NCBI GenBank assembly: GCA_904501705.1 | Contig: CAJGCA010000041.1 | Location: forward strand, 1 to 14,852 | Source: Clostridiaceae bacterium | Lineage (GTDB): Bacteria; Bacillota; Clostridia; Oscillospirales; Acutalibacteraceae | DNA length: 14,852 bases | Direction of reading: 5' to 3' | Notes under the pieces: generated by a model | What the model was told of the DNA's origin: nothing | The model's database searches: none | What the model saw: the letters and a program-made list of their open reading frames with translations, nothing else | Part shown: positions 6,243 to 13,073 of the stretch, piece by piece | Position numbering within the stretch: the first letter of the stretch is position 1 | Layout: every line of letters starts with the position of its first letter | Made by a program: the position numbers and the translations under genes

Positions 6243-6935
6243 TTAGCCGCCCAGCTTGGCGGGGTTGATCTTGACACCGGGGCCCATTGTAGAAGCAACG
6301 GTGCAAGAACGGATATACTGACCCTTGGCAGCCGCGGGCTTCGCACGAACGATCGCACCGAGCAGCGCATCAAAGTTCTCCTGCAGCTTCTCAACACCGA
6401 AGGAAACCTTGCCAATGGGGCAGTGGATGATGTTGGTCTTGTCCAGACGGTACTCAATCTTACCGGCCTTCGCTTCGGTCACAGCCTTCGCGACGTCGGG
6501 GGTAACGGTACCCGCCTTGGGGTTGGGCATCAAGCCACGGGGGCCGAGCACCTTACCGAGACGGCCAACCAGACCCATCATATCGGGGCTGGCGATAACC
6601 ACGTCGAAATCGGTCCAGCCGCCCTGAATCTTAGCGACCAGATCTTCCGCACCGACAAAATCAGCGCCGGCATCCAGAGCCGCCTGCACCTTGTCGCCCT
6701 TAGCGAACACCAGCGCACGAACGGTCTTACCGGTACCGTTGGGGAGAACGACAGCGCCGCGGACCTGCTGGTCAGCGTGGCGGCCGTCAACGCCCAGACG
6801 GACGTGAACTTCGACGGTCTCGTCGAACTTAGCCTTGCCGGTCTTGACGGTCAGGTCAAGCGCCTCGGCAACGTCGTATTGGACACTGCTGTCGATGAGC
6901 TTCGCGCTCTCGACATATTTCTTACCATGTTTCAT
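6243..6935 (-). CDS. rplA: 50S ribosomal protein L1
   Basis: L1 forms the mobile stalk that helps release deacylated tRNA from the E site and is a translational repressor of its own operon in several bacteria and archaea. The 230-residue length is typical. The N-terminus MKHGKKYVESAKLIDSSVQYDVAEAL and the RNA-binding segment KFDETVEVHVRLGVDGRHADQQVRGAVVLPNGTGK are conserved. The second domain carries SPDMMGLVGRLGKVLGPRGLMPNPKAGTVTPDVAKAVTEAKAGKIEYRLDKTNIIHCPIGKVSF. The ATG follows ATGGAGGT. Two possible L1-binding hairpins lie just upstream of this gene and upstream of rplK. Confidence 0.98.
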   Translation of the reverse strand: MKHGKKYVESAKLIDSSVQYDVAEALDLTVKTGKAKFDETVEVHVRLGVDGRHADQQVRGAVVLPNGTGKTVRALVFAKGDKVQAALDAGADFVGAEDLVAKIQGGWTDFDVVIASPDMMGLVGRLGKVLGPRGLMPNPKAGTVTPDVAKAVTEAKAGKIEYRLDKTNIIHCPIGKVSFGVEKLQENFDALLGAIVRAKPAAAKGQYIRSCTVASTMGPGVKINPAKLGG

Positions 6936-6954
6936 TGGTCTTTACCTCCATAAT

Positions 6955-6986
6955 GTGGTTAATCGGAATTGTTGGGTTCCTCCCAC
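6955..6986 (-). promoter_or_regulatory. putative L1-binding site upstream of rplA
   Basis: In the transcript a 4-bp helix GTGG/CCAC encloses an asymmetric internal loop (GA on the 5' side, GATTAA on the 3' side) and a second helix GGAA/TTCC. GTGGGAGG facing ACCAC is also the layout of helix 76/77 in 23S rRNA, where L1 binds. The rplA ribosome binding site (ending near 6944) follows within about 11 bases, so binding could block initiation. Mimicry is inferred from recalled rRNA sequence, not computed. Confidence 0.55.
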
Positions 6987-6998
6987 GAATATCCCGCG

Positions 6999-7424
6999 TC
7001 AGTCGACGACCGTGATACCCATGCTGCGGGCGGTGCCGGCGATCATGCTCATCGCGCTCTCGACGCTGGAAGCATTCAGATCGGGCATCTTGGTCTCGGC
7101 GATCTTGCGGATCTGCTCCTTGGTGACCTGTGCCACCTTGGTCTTGTTCGGGACACCGGACGCAGTCTCGATGCCGCAAGCCTTCTTCAGCAGAACGGCT
7201 GCGGGGGGCGTCTTGGTCACGAAGGTAAAGGAACGATCGGCGTAAACCGTGATGACGACGGGGATAATCAGACCCACGTCGTTCTTGGTACGCTCGTTGA
7301 ATTCCTTAGTGAACGACATAATGTTGACACCGTGCTGACCCAAAGCGGGACCAACAGGGGGGGCCGGGGTTGCTTTGCCGGCGGGGATTTGCAGTTTGAT
7401 ATAACCGGTGATTTTCTGAGCCAT
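6999..7424 (-). CDS. rplK: 50S ribosomal protein L11
   Basis: L11 binds the GTPase-associated centre of 23S rRNA and is needed for elongation factor function and the stringent response. The 141-residue protein has the normal length. The N-terminal domain has the conserved KLQIPAGKATPAPPVGPALGQHGVNIMSFTKEFNERT, with the Pro-rich linker and thiostrepton-region residues. The C-terminal RNA-binding domain has PPAAVLLKKACGIETASGVPN and ends in SAMSMIAGTARSMGITVVD. The ATG follows TTGGAGGTG. It is preceded by a 130-bp spacer with a hairpin very similar to the one before rplA. Confidence 0.98.
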   Translation of the reverse strand: MAQKITGYIKLQIPAGKATPAPPVGPALGQHGVNIMSFTKEFNERTKNDVGLIIPVVITVYADRSFTFVTKTPPAAVLLKKACGIETASGVPNKTKVAQVTKEQIRKIAETKMPDLNASSVESAMSMIAGTARSMGITVVD

Positions 7425-7447
7425 TTTCTATCGCACCTCCAAAATTT

Positions 7448-7478
7448 GTGGTCAGGCGGACACGCGGTGTCCTCCCAC
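7448..7478 (-). promoter_or_regulatory. putative L1-binding site upstream of rplK
   Basis: The transcript folds as GTGG - internal loop GA - GGACAC - loop CGC - GTGTCC - internal loop GCCTGA - CCAC. Helix 1 and the GA loop are identical to those of the site before rplA. Helix 2 differs in sequence but keeps pairing (GGACAC/GTGTCC against GGAA/TTCC). The rplK ribosome binding site lies about 10 bases downstream. L1 repression of the L11 operon through a 23S-like mRNA site is established in other bacteria; its use here is inferred. Confidence 0.6.
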
Positions 7479-7554
7479 AGCCGGAAGGGTGTCCGGCGGC
7501 ACGGGTAAGGAGCCTTATGCTCCGAACTTTCTGACGTTTGTGAGCGGGGGCTGA

Positions 7555-8076
7555 TTAATCCATCAGCTCAGCCTGCTCAAGTTCCAGCTCGACCGAGGTC
7601 TCTCGACCGAACATGGAGATGGTCACGCGGACCATGTTCTTCTCGACGTCGATCTCCTCGACGATGCCGGAGAAGTTCTCCAACGGGCCGTCGACGATCT
7701 TGACCGTGTCGCCGACCTTGTAGTCGATGACGATCTCCTTCTTCTCGACGCCCAGCGCGGCGATCTCCTTCTCGGTCAGCGGAACGGGCTTACCGTTCGG
7801 GCCGACAAAGCCGGTACAACCGCGGACATTGCGTACGACGAACCAGCTGTCGTCGGTGAGCACCATCTTGACCAGCACGTAGCCGGGGAAGATCTTACGC
7901 TCGACTTCTTTACGCTGGTTGTCCTTCACCTCAACGACCGTCTCGGTGGGAACGCGCACCTCTTGGATCCAATCCTGCAGGTGACGGTTCTCGACGATCT
8001 TCTCAAGGTTCGTGGCGACCTTGTTCTCATAACCAGAGAACGTATGCACCACATACCACTTTGACTGTTCGTCCAT
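7555..8076 (-). CDS. nusG: transcription termination/antitermination factor NusG
   Basis: NusG binds RNA polymerase near the clamp, influences pausing, and can couple to Rho or the ribosome. The 173-residue protein has the NGN domain at about residues 5-105 (KWYVVHTFSGYENKVATNLE, then PGYVLVKMVLTDDSWFVVRNVRGCTGFVG). The C-terminal KOW domain is at about 120-172 (VGDTVKIVDGPLENFSGIVEEIDVEKNMVRV). The ATG follows GGGAGG, 15 bp after the secE stop. The secE-nusG-rplK-rplA order is the widespread bacterial arrangement. No extra domain is present. Confidence 0.98.
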   Translation of the reverse strand: MDEQSKWYVVHTFSGYENKVATNLEKIVENRHLQDWIQEVRVPTETVVEVKDNQRKEVERKIFPGYVLVKMVLTDDSWFVVRNVRGCTGFVGPNGKPVPLTEKEIAALGVEKKEIVIDYKVGDTVKIVDGPLENFSGIVEEIDVEKNMVRVTISMFGRETSVELELEQAELMD

Positions 8077-8091
8077 TCTTGCGCCTCCCGA

Positions 8092-8535
8092 TTACAGGCC
8101 CAGCAGCAGATTAATCAGCGCGCTGAGGCCGAGGTCGATGACGACGATGATGGCACCCACCAACGCACACATAATGAGCGTTGCCACGGTGTTGCGCACC
8201 ACGGTGGGGAAGCCGGGCCAAACGATCTTCTTGAACTCGCCGCGGGTGTCGCGGAAGAACTTCTTGACCTTCGCGGGGATAACGGGGTTATCCTCGCCGG
8301 CCTTCTTATTCTTGGCGCGGGCGACGAAATACAGTACAACGCCGATCACGAACGCGACCAGGGCGATCACGAAGATGACTTTGTTGGCGTTGAGGAACTG
8401 CTTGTCGAAGAAACGCTGCACATAGCCGCCGAAGCCGAACGTGCCGATCTGAGCGAACAGGTCAAGGTTGCTGAGGAAAAGAATCAGGCAAGCGGCAAAG
8501 CCGACCACCATCATAATAAATCCCCAAAGGATCAT
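8092..8535 (-). CDS. secE: preprotein translocase subunit SecE, three-helix form
   Basis: SecE clamps the SecY channel in the cytoplasmic membrane. The core motif FFRDTRGEFKKIVWP at about residues 93-107 is followed by TVVRNTVATLIMCALVGAIIVVIDLGLSALINLLLG, the essential amphipathic helix and transmembrane segment. Ahead of it are two further hydrophobic segments, at about residues 4-22 and 52-71, joined by a loop. This gives 147 residues, whereas most Firmicutes SecE proteins are about 60-75 residues with one segment. The long form is supported by the AGGAGG ribosome binding site 7 bases before the ATG at 8533-8535. Three segments recall Escherichia coli SecE, but whether the extension is related is unknown. 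Confidence 0.93.
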   Translation of the reverse strand: MILWGFIMMVVGFAACLILFLSNLDLFAQIGTFGFGGYVQRFFDKQFLNANKVIFVIALVAFVIGVVLYFVARAKNKKAGEDNPVIPAKVKKFFRDTRGEFKKIVWPGFPTVVRNTVATLIMCALVGAIIVVIDLGLSALINLLLGL

Positions 8536-8560
8536 AACGGTTTCCTCCTATTCCTTTTCC

Positions 8561-8710
8561 TTACTTCGTCTCGCGATGCACAGTGTGCTTACGGCAGAAG
8601 CGGCAGTACTTGTTCATTTCCAATCTGTCCGGATCGTTCTTCTTGTTCTTCATGGTGTTGTAGTTGCGCTGCTTGCACTCGGTGCAGGCTAAGGTGATCT
8701 TGACTCTCAT
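8561..8710 (-). CDS. rpmG: 50S ribosomal protein L33 (zinc-binding form)
   Basis: A short gene of 49 codons with ATG at 8708-8710 after CAGGAGG and stop at 8561-8563. It reads MRVKITLACTECKQRNYNTM, continues with KNKKNDPDRLEMNKY and ends CRFCRKHTVHRETK. The pairs C9-x2-C12 and C36-x2-C39 are the zinc ribbon of the Cys-containing L33 type, which tends to be used in zinc-replete cells. L33 lies near the E site of the large subunit. The gene stands first in the rpmG-secE-nusG unit, as is common in Firmicutes. I see no tRNA-Trp gene beside it. Confidence 0.97.
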   Translation of the reverse strand: MRVKITLACTECKQRNYNTMKNKKNDPDRLEMNKYCRFCRKHTVHRETK

Positions 8711-8829
8711 AACGGTACCTCCTGTAGCTGAAAAGCCGGAATTTGTGAACCTCCCTCAGGCACGCTGGCCGATGGGGTCTGCACCCAAAAAAGGGCACAA
8801 AAAAATAAACCCCCTTCGAGGTATCTCCA

Positions 8830-8858
8830 ATATTACCACAAGAGGCAAGCATAGTCAA
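8830..8858 (-). promoter_or_regulatory. sigma-A promoter of the rpmG-secE-nusG-rplKAJL unit
   Basis: On the minus strand the -35 is TTGACT (8853-8858), the spacer is 17 bases and the -10 is TAATAT (8830-8835). An A-tract (8861-8868) sits just upstream of the -35. The predicted start is near 8823, about 110 bases before rpmG. Directly after it lies a small GC stem followed by TTATTTTTTT (about 8795-8820), which could be a weak early terminator. The rest of 8711-9061 holds no gene. Confidence 0.8.
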
Positions 8859-9009
8859 GCATTTTTTCACAATTTCTTCGGGAATTTTTGCGGTGTCTGT
8901 ATATGGTAGAGACGGGGACAGGACAGGCACAAGATATAGCACACGGCGAGGGCGTGCGAACACATCTCCCCGCCGCGTCCTATATTATATATAAGGTATA
9001 TATAGGAAG

Positions 9010-9039
9010 CCGCCCCTCGGTCATTCAACCGAGGGGCGG
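9010..9039 (-). terminator. terminator-like hairpin after hydA
   Basis: A perfect 12-bp stem (CCGCCCCTCGGT and its complement) with a 6-base loop lies 22 bp after the hydA stop. The following minus-strand sequence (CTTCCTATATATA) is AU-rich but has no clean T-run. It is still the best candidate for the end of the hydrogenase operon. The adjacent 8979-9006 is an AT-rich imperfect inverted repeat. Confidence 0.65.
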
Positions 9040-9061
9040 GTGTGTTTAGGCTATGACATTC

Positions 9062-10813
9062 TTATTTGAACTTCGGGCGCGCCACATAGTGGGTATGCAG
9101 CAGCTCGTGCGCCTTGTGGCCGCCGAACTCGCCGAGGTACTCCTCGTACACCGCCTTGACGGTGGGGTTCTCGTGGCTCTTACGCAGAGCCATCGCCGCA
9201 TCCTGATCGTACAGCGCCTTCGCACGCATCGCCTTGATGTCAAAGACATTCAGCACAGACGCGGGCTGGATGGGCTGACCGCCGCCGTTGACACAGCCGC
9301 CGGGGCAGCACATAATCTCAACGAAGGTCCAGGGAGCGGTGCCTTCCTTGATCTGGTTCATCACGTAGTTGGCGTTGGCGATACCGCTCGCAACAGCCAC
9401 CTTGATCTCCTGACCGTTAATGGTGTAGGTCGCCTCTTTCAGACCCTTAGTGCCGCGCACCTCGTGGAACTCGACCGCGTCGTTGGACTTACCGGTCAGC
9501 CAGTCATTGGCGGTACGCAGAGCGGCTTCCATAACGCCGCCCGTCGCGCCGAAGATCACCGCGGCGCCGGTGTCAGCGCCCATCGGATCGTCAAACTCCT
9601 CGTCGGCGAGGTAGTTAAACTTGATGCCGGCGCGCTCGATCATACGAGCGAGCTCGCGGGTAGTGATGGAGATATCCACGTCCGCGATACCATTCTTGTG
9701 CATCTCCTCGCGACCGACCTCGAACTTCTTCGCGGTGCAGGGCATCACGGAGACGGACACGATCTTCGCGGGATCGATGTTGTTCTTCTCGGCAAAGTAG
9801 CTCTTGAGCAGAGCGCCGAACATCTGCTGGGGAGATTTGCAGGAGGACAGGTGCTCGAGCTGCTCGGGATAATACAGCTCGCAGAACTTGACCCAACCGG
9901 GCGAGCAGGAGGTGATCATCGGCAGCTTGCCGCCGTTCTTGATACGCTCAACGAGCTCGTTCGCCTCTTCCACGATGGTGAAGTCGGCGGCACAGTCGGT
10001 GTCGAACACCTTGTCGAAGCCGAGACGGCGCAGCGCGGCGACCATCTTGCCCTCGACGTTGGTGCCGATCGGCATACCAAACTCTTCGCCCAGCGCGGCG
10101 CGCACCGCAGGAGCGGTCTGCACCACGACATACTTGTCGGGATCGGCAAGCGCCTCCCACACCTTTGCGGTGTCGTCGCGCTCGGACAGAGCGCCGGTCG
10201 GGCAAACATTGATGCACTGACCGCAGGATACGCAGGGCACGTTGTCGAGATCCAGCTCGAACGCGCAAGCGATGTGGGTGTCGATGCCGCGATCGTTCGC
10301 GCCGATGACCGACACGAGCTGCTGCTTACAAGCGGCGACGCAACGACGGCACAGAATGCACTTGTTGTTGTCGCGCACGAGGTGAGCGGCGGAATCGTCA
10401 ATCTTGAACTCGGGCTTGAAGCCGTCGTACTTGCCGGAATCCTCCACGCCGTAGTCGCGGCACATCTTCTGCAGCTCGCAGTTGGTGGAGCGCACGCAGG
10501 ACAGGCACTTCTTGTCGTGGGTGGAGAGGATCATCTCCAGCGTGGTCTTGCGGCTCGCCTGCACCTTCGGGCTGTTGGTGATAACCTCCATACCCTCGGA
10601 CACGGGATACACGCAAGCGGTAACCAGGCGCGCAGGGCGGCCGCCCTCGCTGACCTCGACCATACAGATACGGCAAGCACCGATCTCGTTGATCTCTTTG
10701 AGGAAGCACAGAGTGGGGATCTCCACGCCGGCATAACGGGCGGCTTCCAGAACGGTTGCGCCCTTCGGCACGCTGACCGCGATGCCGTTGATCTTAATGT
10801 TAATCATATCCAT
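9062..10813 (-). CDS. hydA: [FeFe]-hydrogenase catalytic subunit (HydA/HndD type)
   Basis: This is the catalytic subunit of a cytoplasmic hydrogenase that makes or uses H2. In the 583-residue protein the N-terminal [2Fe-2S] domain has C36, C47, C50 and C67. A His-Cys3 [4Fe-4S] site has H99, C103, C106 and C112. Two ferredoxin [4Fe-4S] motifs follow at C152-C162 and C194-C204. The H-cluster domain has TSCSPGW (301-307), MPCTAKKFEVGRE (357-369) and EIMCCPGGCVNGGGQP (499-514). The ATG at 10811-10813 has an AAGGAG site 10 bases upstream; an upstream in-frame GTG lies inside that site region. There is no C-terminal [2Fe-2S] extension as in Thermotoga HydA. It is the last gene of the operon, 18 bp after hydB. 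Confidence 0.96.
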   Translation of the reverse strand: MDMINIKINGIAVSVPKGATVLEAARYAGVEIPTLCFLKEINEIGACRICMVEVSEGGRPARLVTACVYPVSEGMEVITNSPKVQASRKTTLEMILSTHDKKCLSCVRSTNCELQKMCRDYGVEDSGKYDGFKPEFKIDDSAAHLVRDNNKCILCRRCVAACKQQLVSVIGANDRGIDTHIACAFELDLDNVPCVSCGQCINVCPTGALSERDDTAKVWEALADPDKYVVVQTAPAVRAALGEEFGMPIGTNVEGKMVAALRRLGFDKVFDTDCAADFTIVEEANELVERIKNGGKLPMITSCSPGWVKFCELYYPEQLEHLSSCKSPQQMFGALLKSYFAEKNNIDPAKIVSVSVMPCTAKKFEVGREEMHKNGIADVDISITTRELARMIERAGIKFNYLADEEFDDPMGADTGAAVIFGATGGVMEAALRTANDWLTGKSNDAVEFHEVRGTKGLKEATYTINGQEIKVAVASGIANANYVMNQIKEGTAPWTFVEIMCCPGGCVNGGGQPIQPASVLNVFDIKAMRAKALYDQDAAMALRKSHENPTVKAVYEEYLGEFGGHKAHELLHTHYVARPKFK

Positions 10814-10831
10814 TATATCCACACTCCTTTC

Positions 10832-12652
10832 TTACTGTTTGCTGATGGCCTTGATCTTCTTGCAGGAAGCAAGGCAGGCGCCGCACTTGACGCACTTAGA
10901 GGTGTCGATGGTGTAGCTCGGCAGCTTGTGGCCGGGAGCAACGTAATCGGTCTTGGAGATGGCATCCGCCGGGCAGGCGCGTGCGCACATACCGCAGCCG
11001 ATGCACTTCTCCTGATCGATGGTGAAGGAGAGCAGATCCTTACATACGCCGGCAGGGCACTTCTTGTCGACCACGTGAGCTACGTACTCGTCGCGGAAGA
11101 ACTTGAGCGTCGACAGCACGGGGTTGGGAGCCGTCTGACCCAGACCGCAGAGGGAGTTCTCCTTGATGTAGTAGCACAGGCGCTCCAGCTCGTCGATGTC
11201 CTCGAGGGTACCCTTACCCTGCGTAATCTTGTCGAGCTGCTCGAGCAGGCGCTTGGTGCCGACACGGCAGGGGGTGCACTTACCGCAGGACTCGTCAACG
11301 GTGAACTCGAGGAAGAACTTCGCCATATCCACCATACAGGTGTCCTCGTCCATAACGATCAGACCGCCCGAACCCATCATACAACCGATGGCCACGAGGT
11401 TGTCGTAGTCAACAGGGGTGTCGATGAGGTCAGCGGGGATACAACCGCCGGAAGGACCGCCGGTCTGAGCGGCTTTGAACTTCTTGCCGTCCGGGATGCC
11501 GCCGCCGATCTCGTCAATGATCTCGCGCAGGGTGGTACCCATCGGAATCTCGACCAGACCGGTGTTCTTGATCTTACCGCCGAGGGCGAAGACCTTGGTG
11601 CCCTTGGACTTCTCGGTACCCATCGAAGCGAACCACTCAGCGCCGCGCAGAATGATCTGCGGCACGTTCGCAAAGGTTTCCACGTTGTTTTCAACCGTGG
11701 GCATACCGTACAGACCCTTGACAGCCGGATAGGGCGGACGGGGACGGGGCTCACCGCGGTTACCCTCGATAGAGGTCATCAGCGCGGTCTCCTCGCCGCA
11801 GACGAACGCGCCGGCGCCGAGACGGATGTACAGATCAAAGTCGAAGCCGGAGCCGAAGATGTCCTTACCAAGCAGACCATACTCACGCGCCTGCTCAATC
11901 GCGAGCTGCAAACGAGCAACCGCAATCGGGTACTCCGCACGGACATAGACGTAGCCCTCGGTCGCGCCGATGGCATAGCCGGCGATGGTCATCGCCTCGA
12001 TGAGGCAATGGGGGTCGCCTTCCAGGACGGAACGGTCCATAAACGCACCGGGGTCGCCCTCGTCAGCGTTACAAACAACATACTTCTGCGGTGCCTTGTT
12101 GGGGGCGGTCAGCGCCCACTTGCGACCGGTGGGGAAGCCACCGCCGCCACGGCCACGCAGACCCGAATCGGTGATCTCCTTGATGACGTCCTCGGGAGTC
12201 ATCTCGGTGAGCACCTTACCCAGAGCGGCATAACCGTCCATCGCGATGTACTCGTCGATGGATTCGGGGTTGATAACACCGCAGTTACGCAGAACGACGC
12301 GGTTCTGGGTCTTATAGAACGCGGTGTCGTTGAGGGACACGCTGCCCTCGACAGGGGCATCGGAGCCGGTGTCATTATACACCAGACGCTCAACAACGCG
12401 GCCCTTGAGCAGATGCTCGGACACGATCTCGGGAACGTCCTCCGCCTCAACACGGCTGTAGAAGGTGCCGTCGGGATGGACGATAACGACGGGGCCGAGA
12501 GCGCAAAGACCGAAGCAGCCGGTCTGTACAACCTTGACCTCTTCGGTCAGGCCGCACGCCTCGATGCTGTCGGCAAACGCCTGCTGGATGGTCTGGCTGC
12601 CCGAAGAGGTACAGCCGGTACCGCCGCAGATCAGTACATGTGCACGAATCAT
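10832..12652 (-). CDS. hydB: NuoF-like hydrogenase subunit (HydB/HndC)
   Basis: This is the NAD(P)H-FMN subunit that links pyridine nucleotides to the hydrogenase. The 606-residue protein has a thioredoxin-like [2Fe-2S] domain (C9, C14, C46, C50). The NuoF core follows, with GRGGGGFPTG (167-176, nucleotide binding), NADEGDPGAF (195-204) and CGEETAL (285-291), then an SLBB-type segment. The [4Fe-4S] site is SCGKCTPCR (455-463) with C502. The C-terminus carries two ferredoxin motifs (C550-C560 and C587-C597). The ATG follows GAGGAG. It is 18 bp from each neighbour, hndB and hydA, so the three are one transcription unit. HydB-type subunits take part in electron bifurcation in several anaerobes; whether this complex bifurcates is inferred only. 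Confidence 0.96.
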   Translation of the reverse strand: MIRAHVLICGGTGCTSSGSQTIQQAFADSIEACGLTEEVKVVQTGCFGLCALGPVVIVHPDGTFYSRVEAEDVPEIVSEHLLKGRVVERLVYNDTGSDAPVEGSVSLNDTAFYKTQNRVVLRNCGVINPESIDEYIAMDGYAALGKVLTEMTPEDVIKEITDSGLRGRGGGGFPTGRKWALTAPNKAPQKYVVCNADEGDPGAFMDRSVLEGDPHCLIEAMTIAGYAIGATEGYVYVRAEYPIAVARLQLAIEQAREYGLLGKDIFGSGFDFDLYIRLGAGAFVCGEETALMTSIEGNRGEPRPRPPYPAVKGLYGMPTVENNVETFANVPQIILRGAEWFASMGTEKSKGTKVFALGGKIKNTGLVEIPMGTTLREIIDEIGGGIPDGKKFKAAQTGGPSGGCIPADLIDTPVDYDNLVAIGCMMGSGGLIVMDEDTCMVDMAKFFLEFTVDESCGKCTPCRVGTKRLLEQLDKITQGKGTLEDIDELERLCYYIKENSLCGLGQTAPNPVLSTLKFFRDEYVAHVVDKKCPAGVCKDLLSFTIDQEKCIGCGMCARACPADAISKTDYVAPGHKLPSYTIDTSKCVKCGACLASCKKIKAISKQ

Positions 12653-12670
12653 AACTTTACTCCTCCTCGT

Positions 12671-13033
12671 TTATGCTTTCATCATAAAGTCCGCAACAGG
12701 GGTGCCGCCCTTGAGGTGCTCCTCAACAACGCGCGCCACCTTGTCGGCGGTCATTTTGACATAAGTAACCTTTTCCTTGCCTGCCTCGGTAACCTCGACG
12801 ACCGGCTCGAACTGGCACAGGCCGATGCAGCCCGTCTGGGTAACGGTAACGGTGGCGGCCAGACCGCCCTCATTGACCTGCTCGACGAAGGCATTCAGCA
12901 CGGGGCGAGCGCCGGCAGCGATACCGCAGGTCGCCATACCGACGACAACGCGCTTCTCGCCGCTACCCTCACGCAGGGCAACCTTGTTCTGCATCTTTTC
13001 CTTGATGGCCTGAAGTTCTGCTAACGATTTCAT
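12671..13033 (-). CDS. hndB: thioredoxin-like [2Fe-2S] hydrogenase subunit HndB
   Basis: A 120-residue protein with the thioredoxin-like [2Fe-2S] fold found as a separate gene in Hnd-type NADP-reducing hydrogenase operons. The core has VVVGMATCGIAAGARPVLNAF and VTQTGCIGLCQFEPVVEV. Only three cysteines occur (C36, C69, C73). Where NuoE and HydB have C-x4-C, this protein has C-x4-G/A, so one usual cluster ligand is missing. The first ~30 residues form a short helix-like lead (MKSLAELQAIKEKMQ). The ATG has an AAGGAAG site. It sits between the HATPase-fold gene (40 bp upstream) and hydB. It probably passes electrons or holds the complex together; its precise role is not settled. Confidence 0.88.
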   Translation of the reverse strand: MKSLAELQAIKEKMQNKVALREGSGEKRVVVGMATCGIAAGARPVLNAFVEQVNEGGLAATVTVTQTGCIGLCQFEPVVEVTEAGKEKVTYVKMTADKVARVVEEHLKGGTPVADFMMKA

Positions 13034-13073
13034 AGCAACGCTTCCTTTCGTATGAAAAATAAAATTTTTACCT

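Noticed and set aside
8589..8963. Minus-strand 124-codon frame overlapping rpmG
   Set aside because: It is out of frame with the clear zinc-ribbon L33 gene, crosses the promoter, and has no family likeness.
8999..9028. Possible promoter TTGAAT - 18 bases - TATATA on the minus strand
   Set aside because: The -35 lies inside the loop and stem of the hydA terminator hairpin and no gene follows before the much better promoter at 8830-8858.
8536..9061. tRNA-Trp gene, often found near rpmG-secE in Clostridia
   Set aside because: I looked for a cloverleaf and a T-arm motif near rpmG and saw none.
9053..13024. Plus-strand open frame of 1323 codons spanning the hydrogenase genes
   Set aside because: It is exactly antisense to hydA, hydB and hndB, which carry full family motifs. 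Its length follows from codon bias of the GC-rich genes, and it shows no recognisable domain or ribosome binding site.
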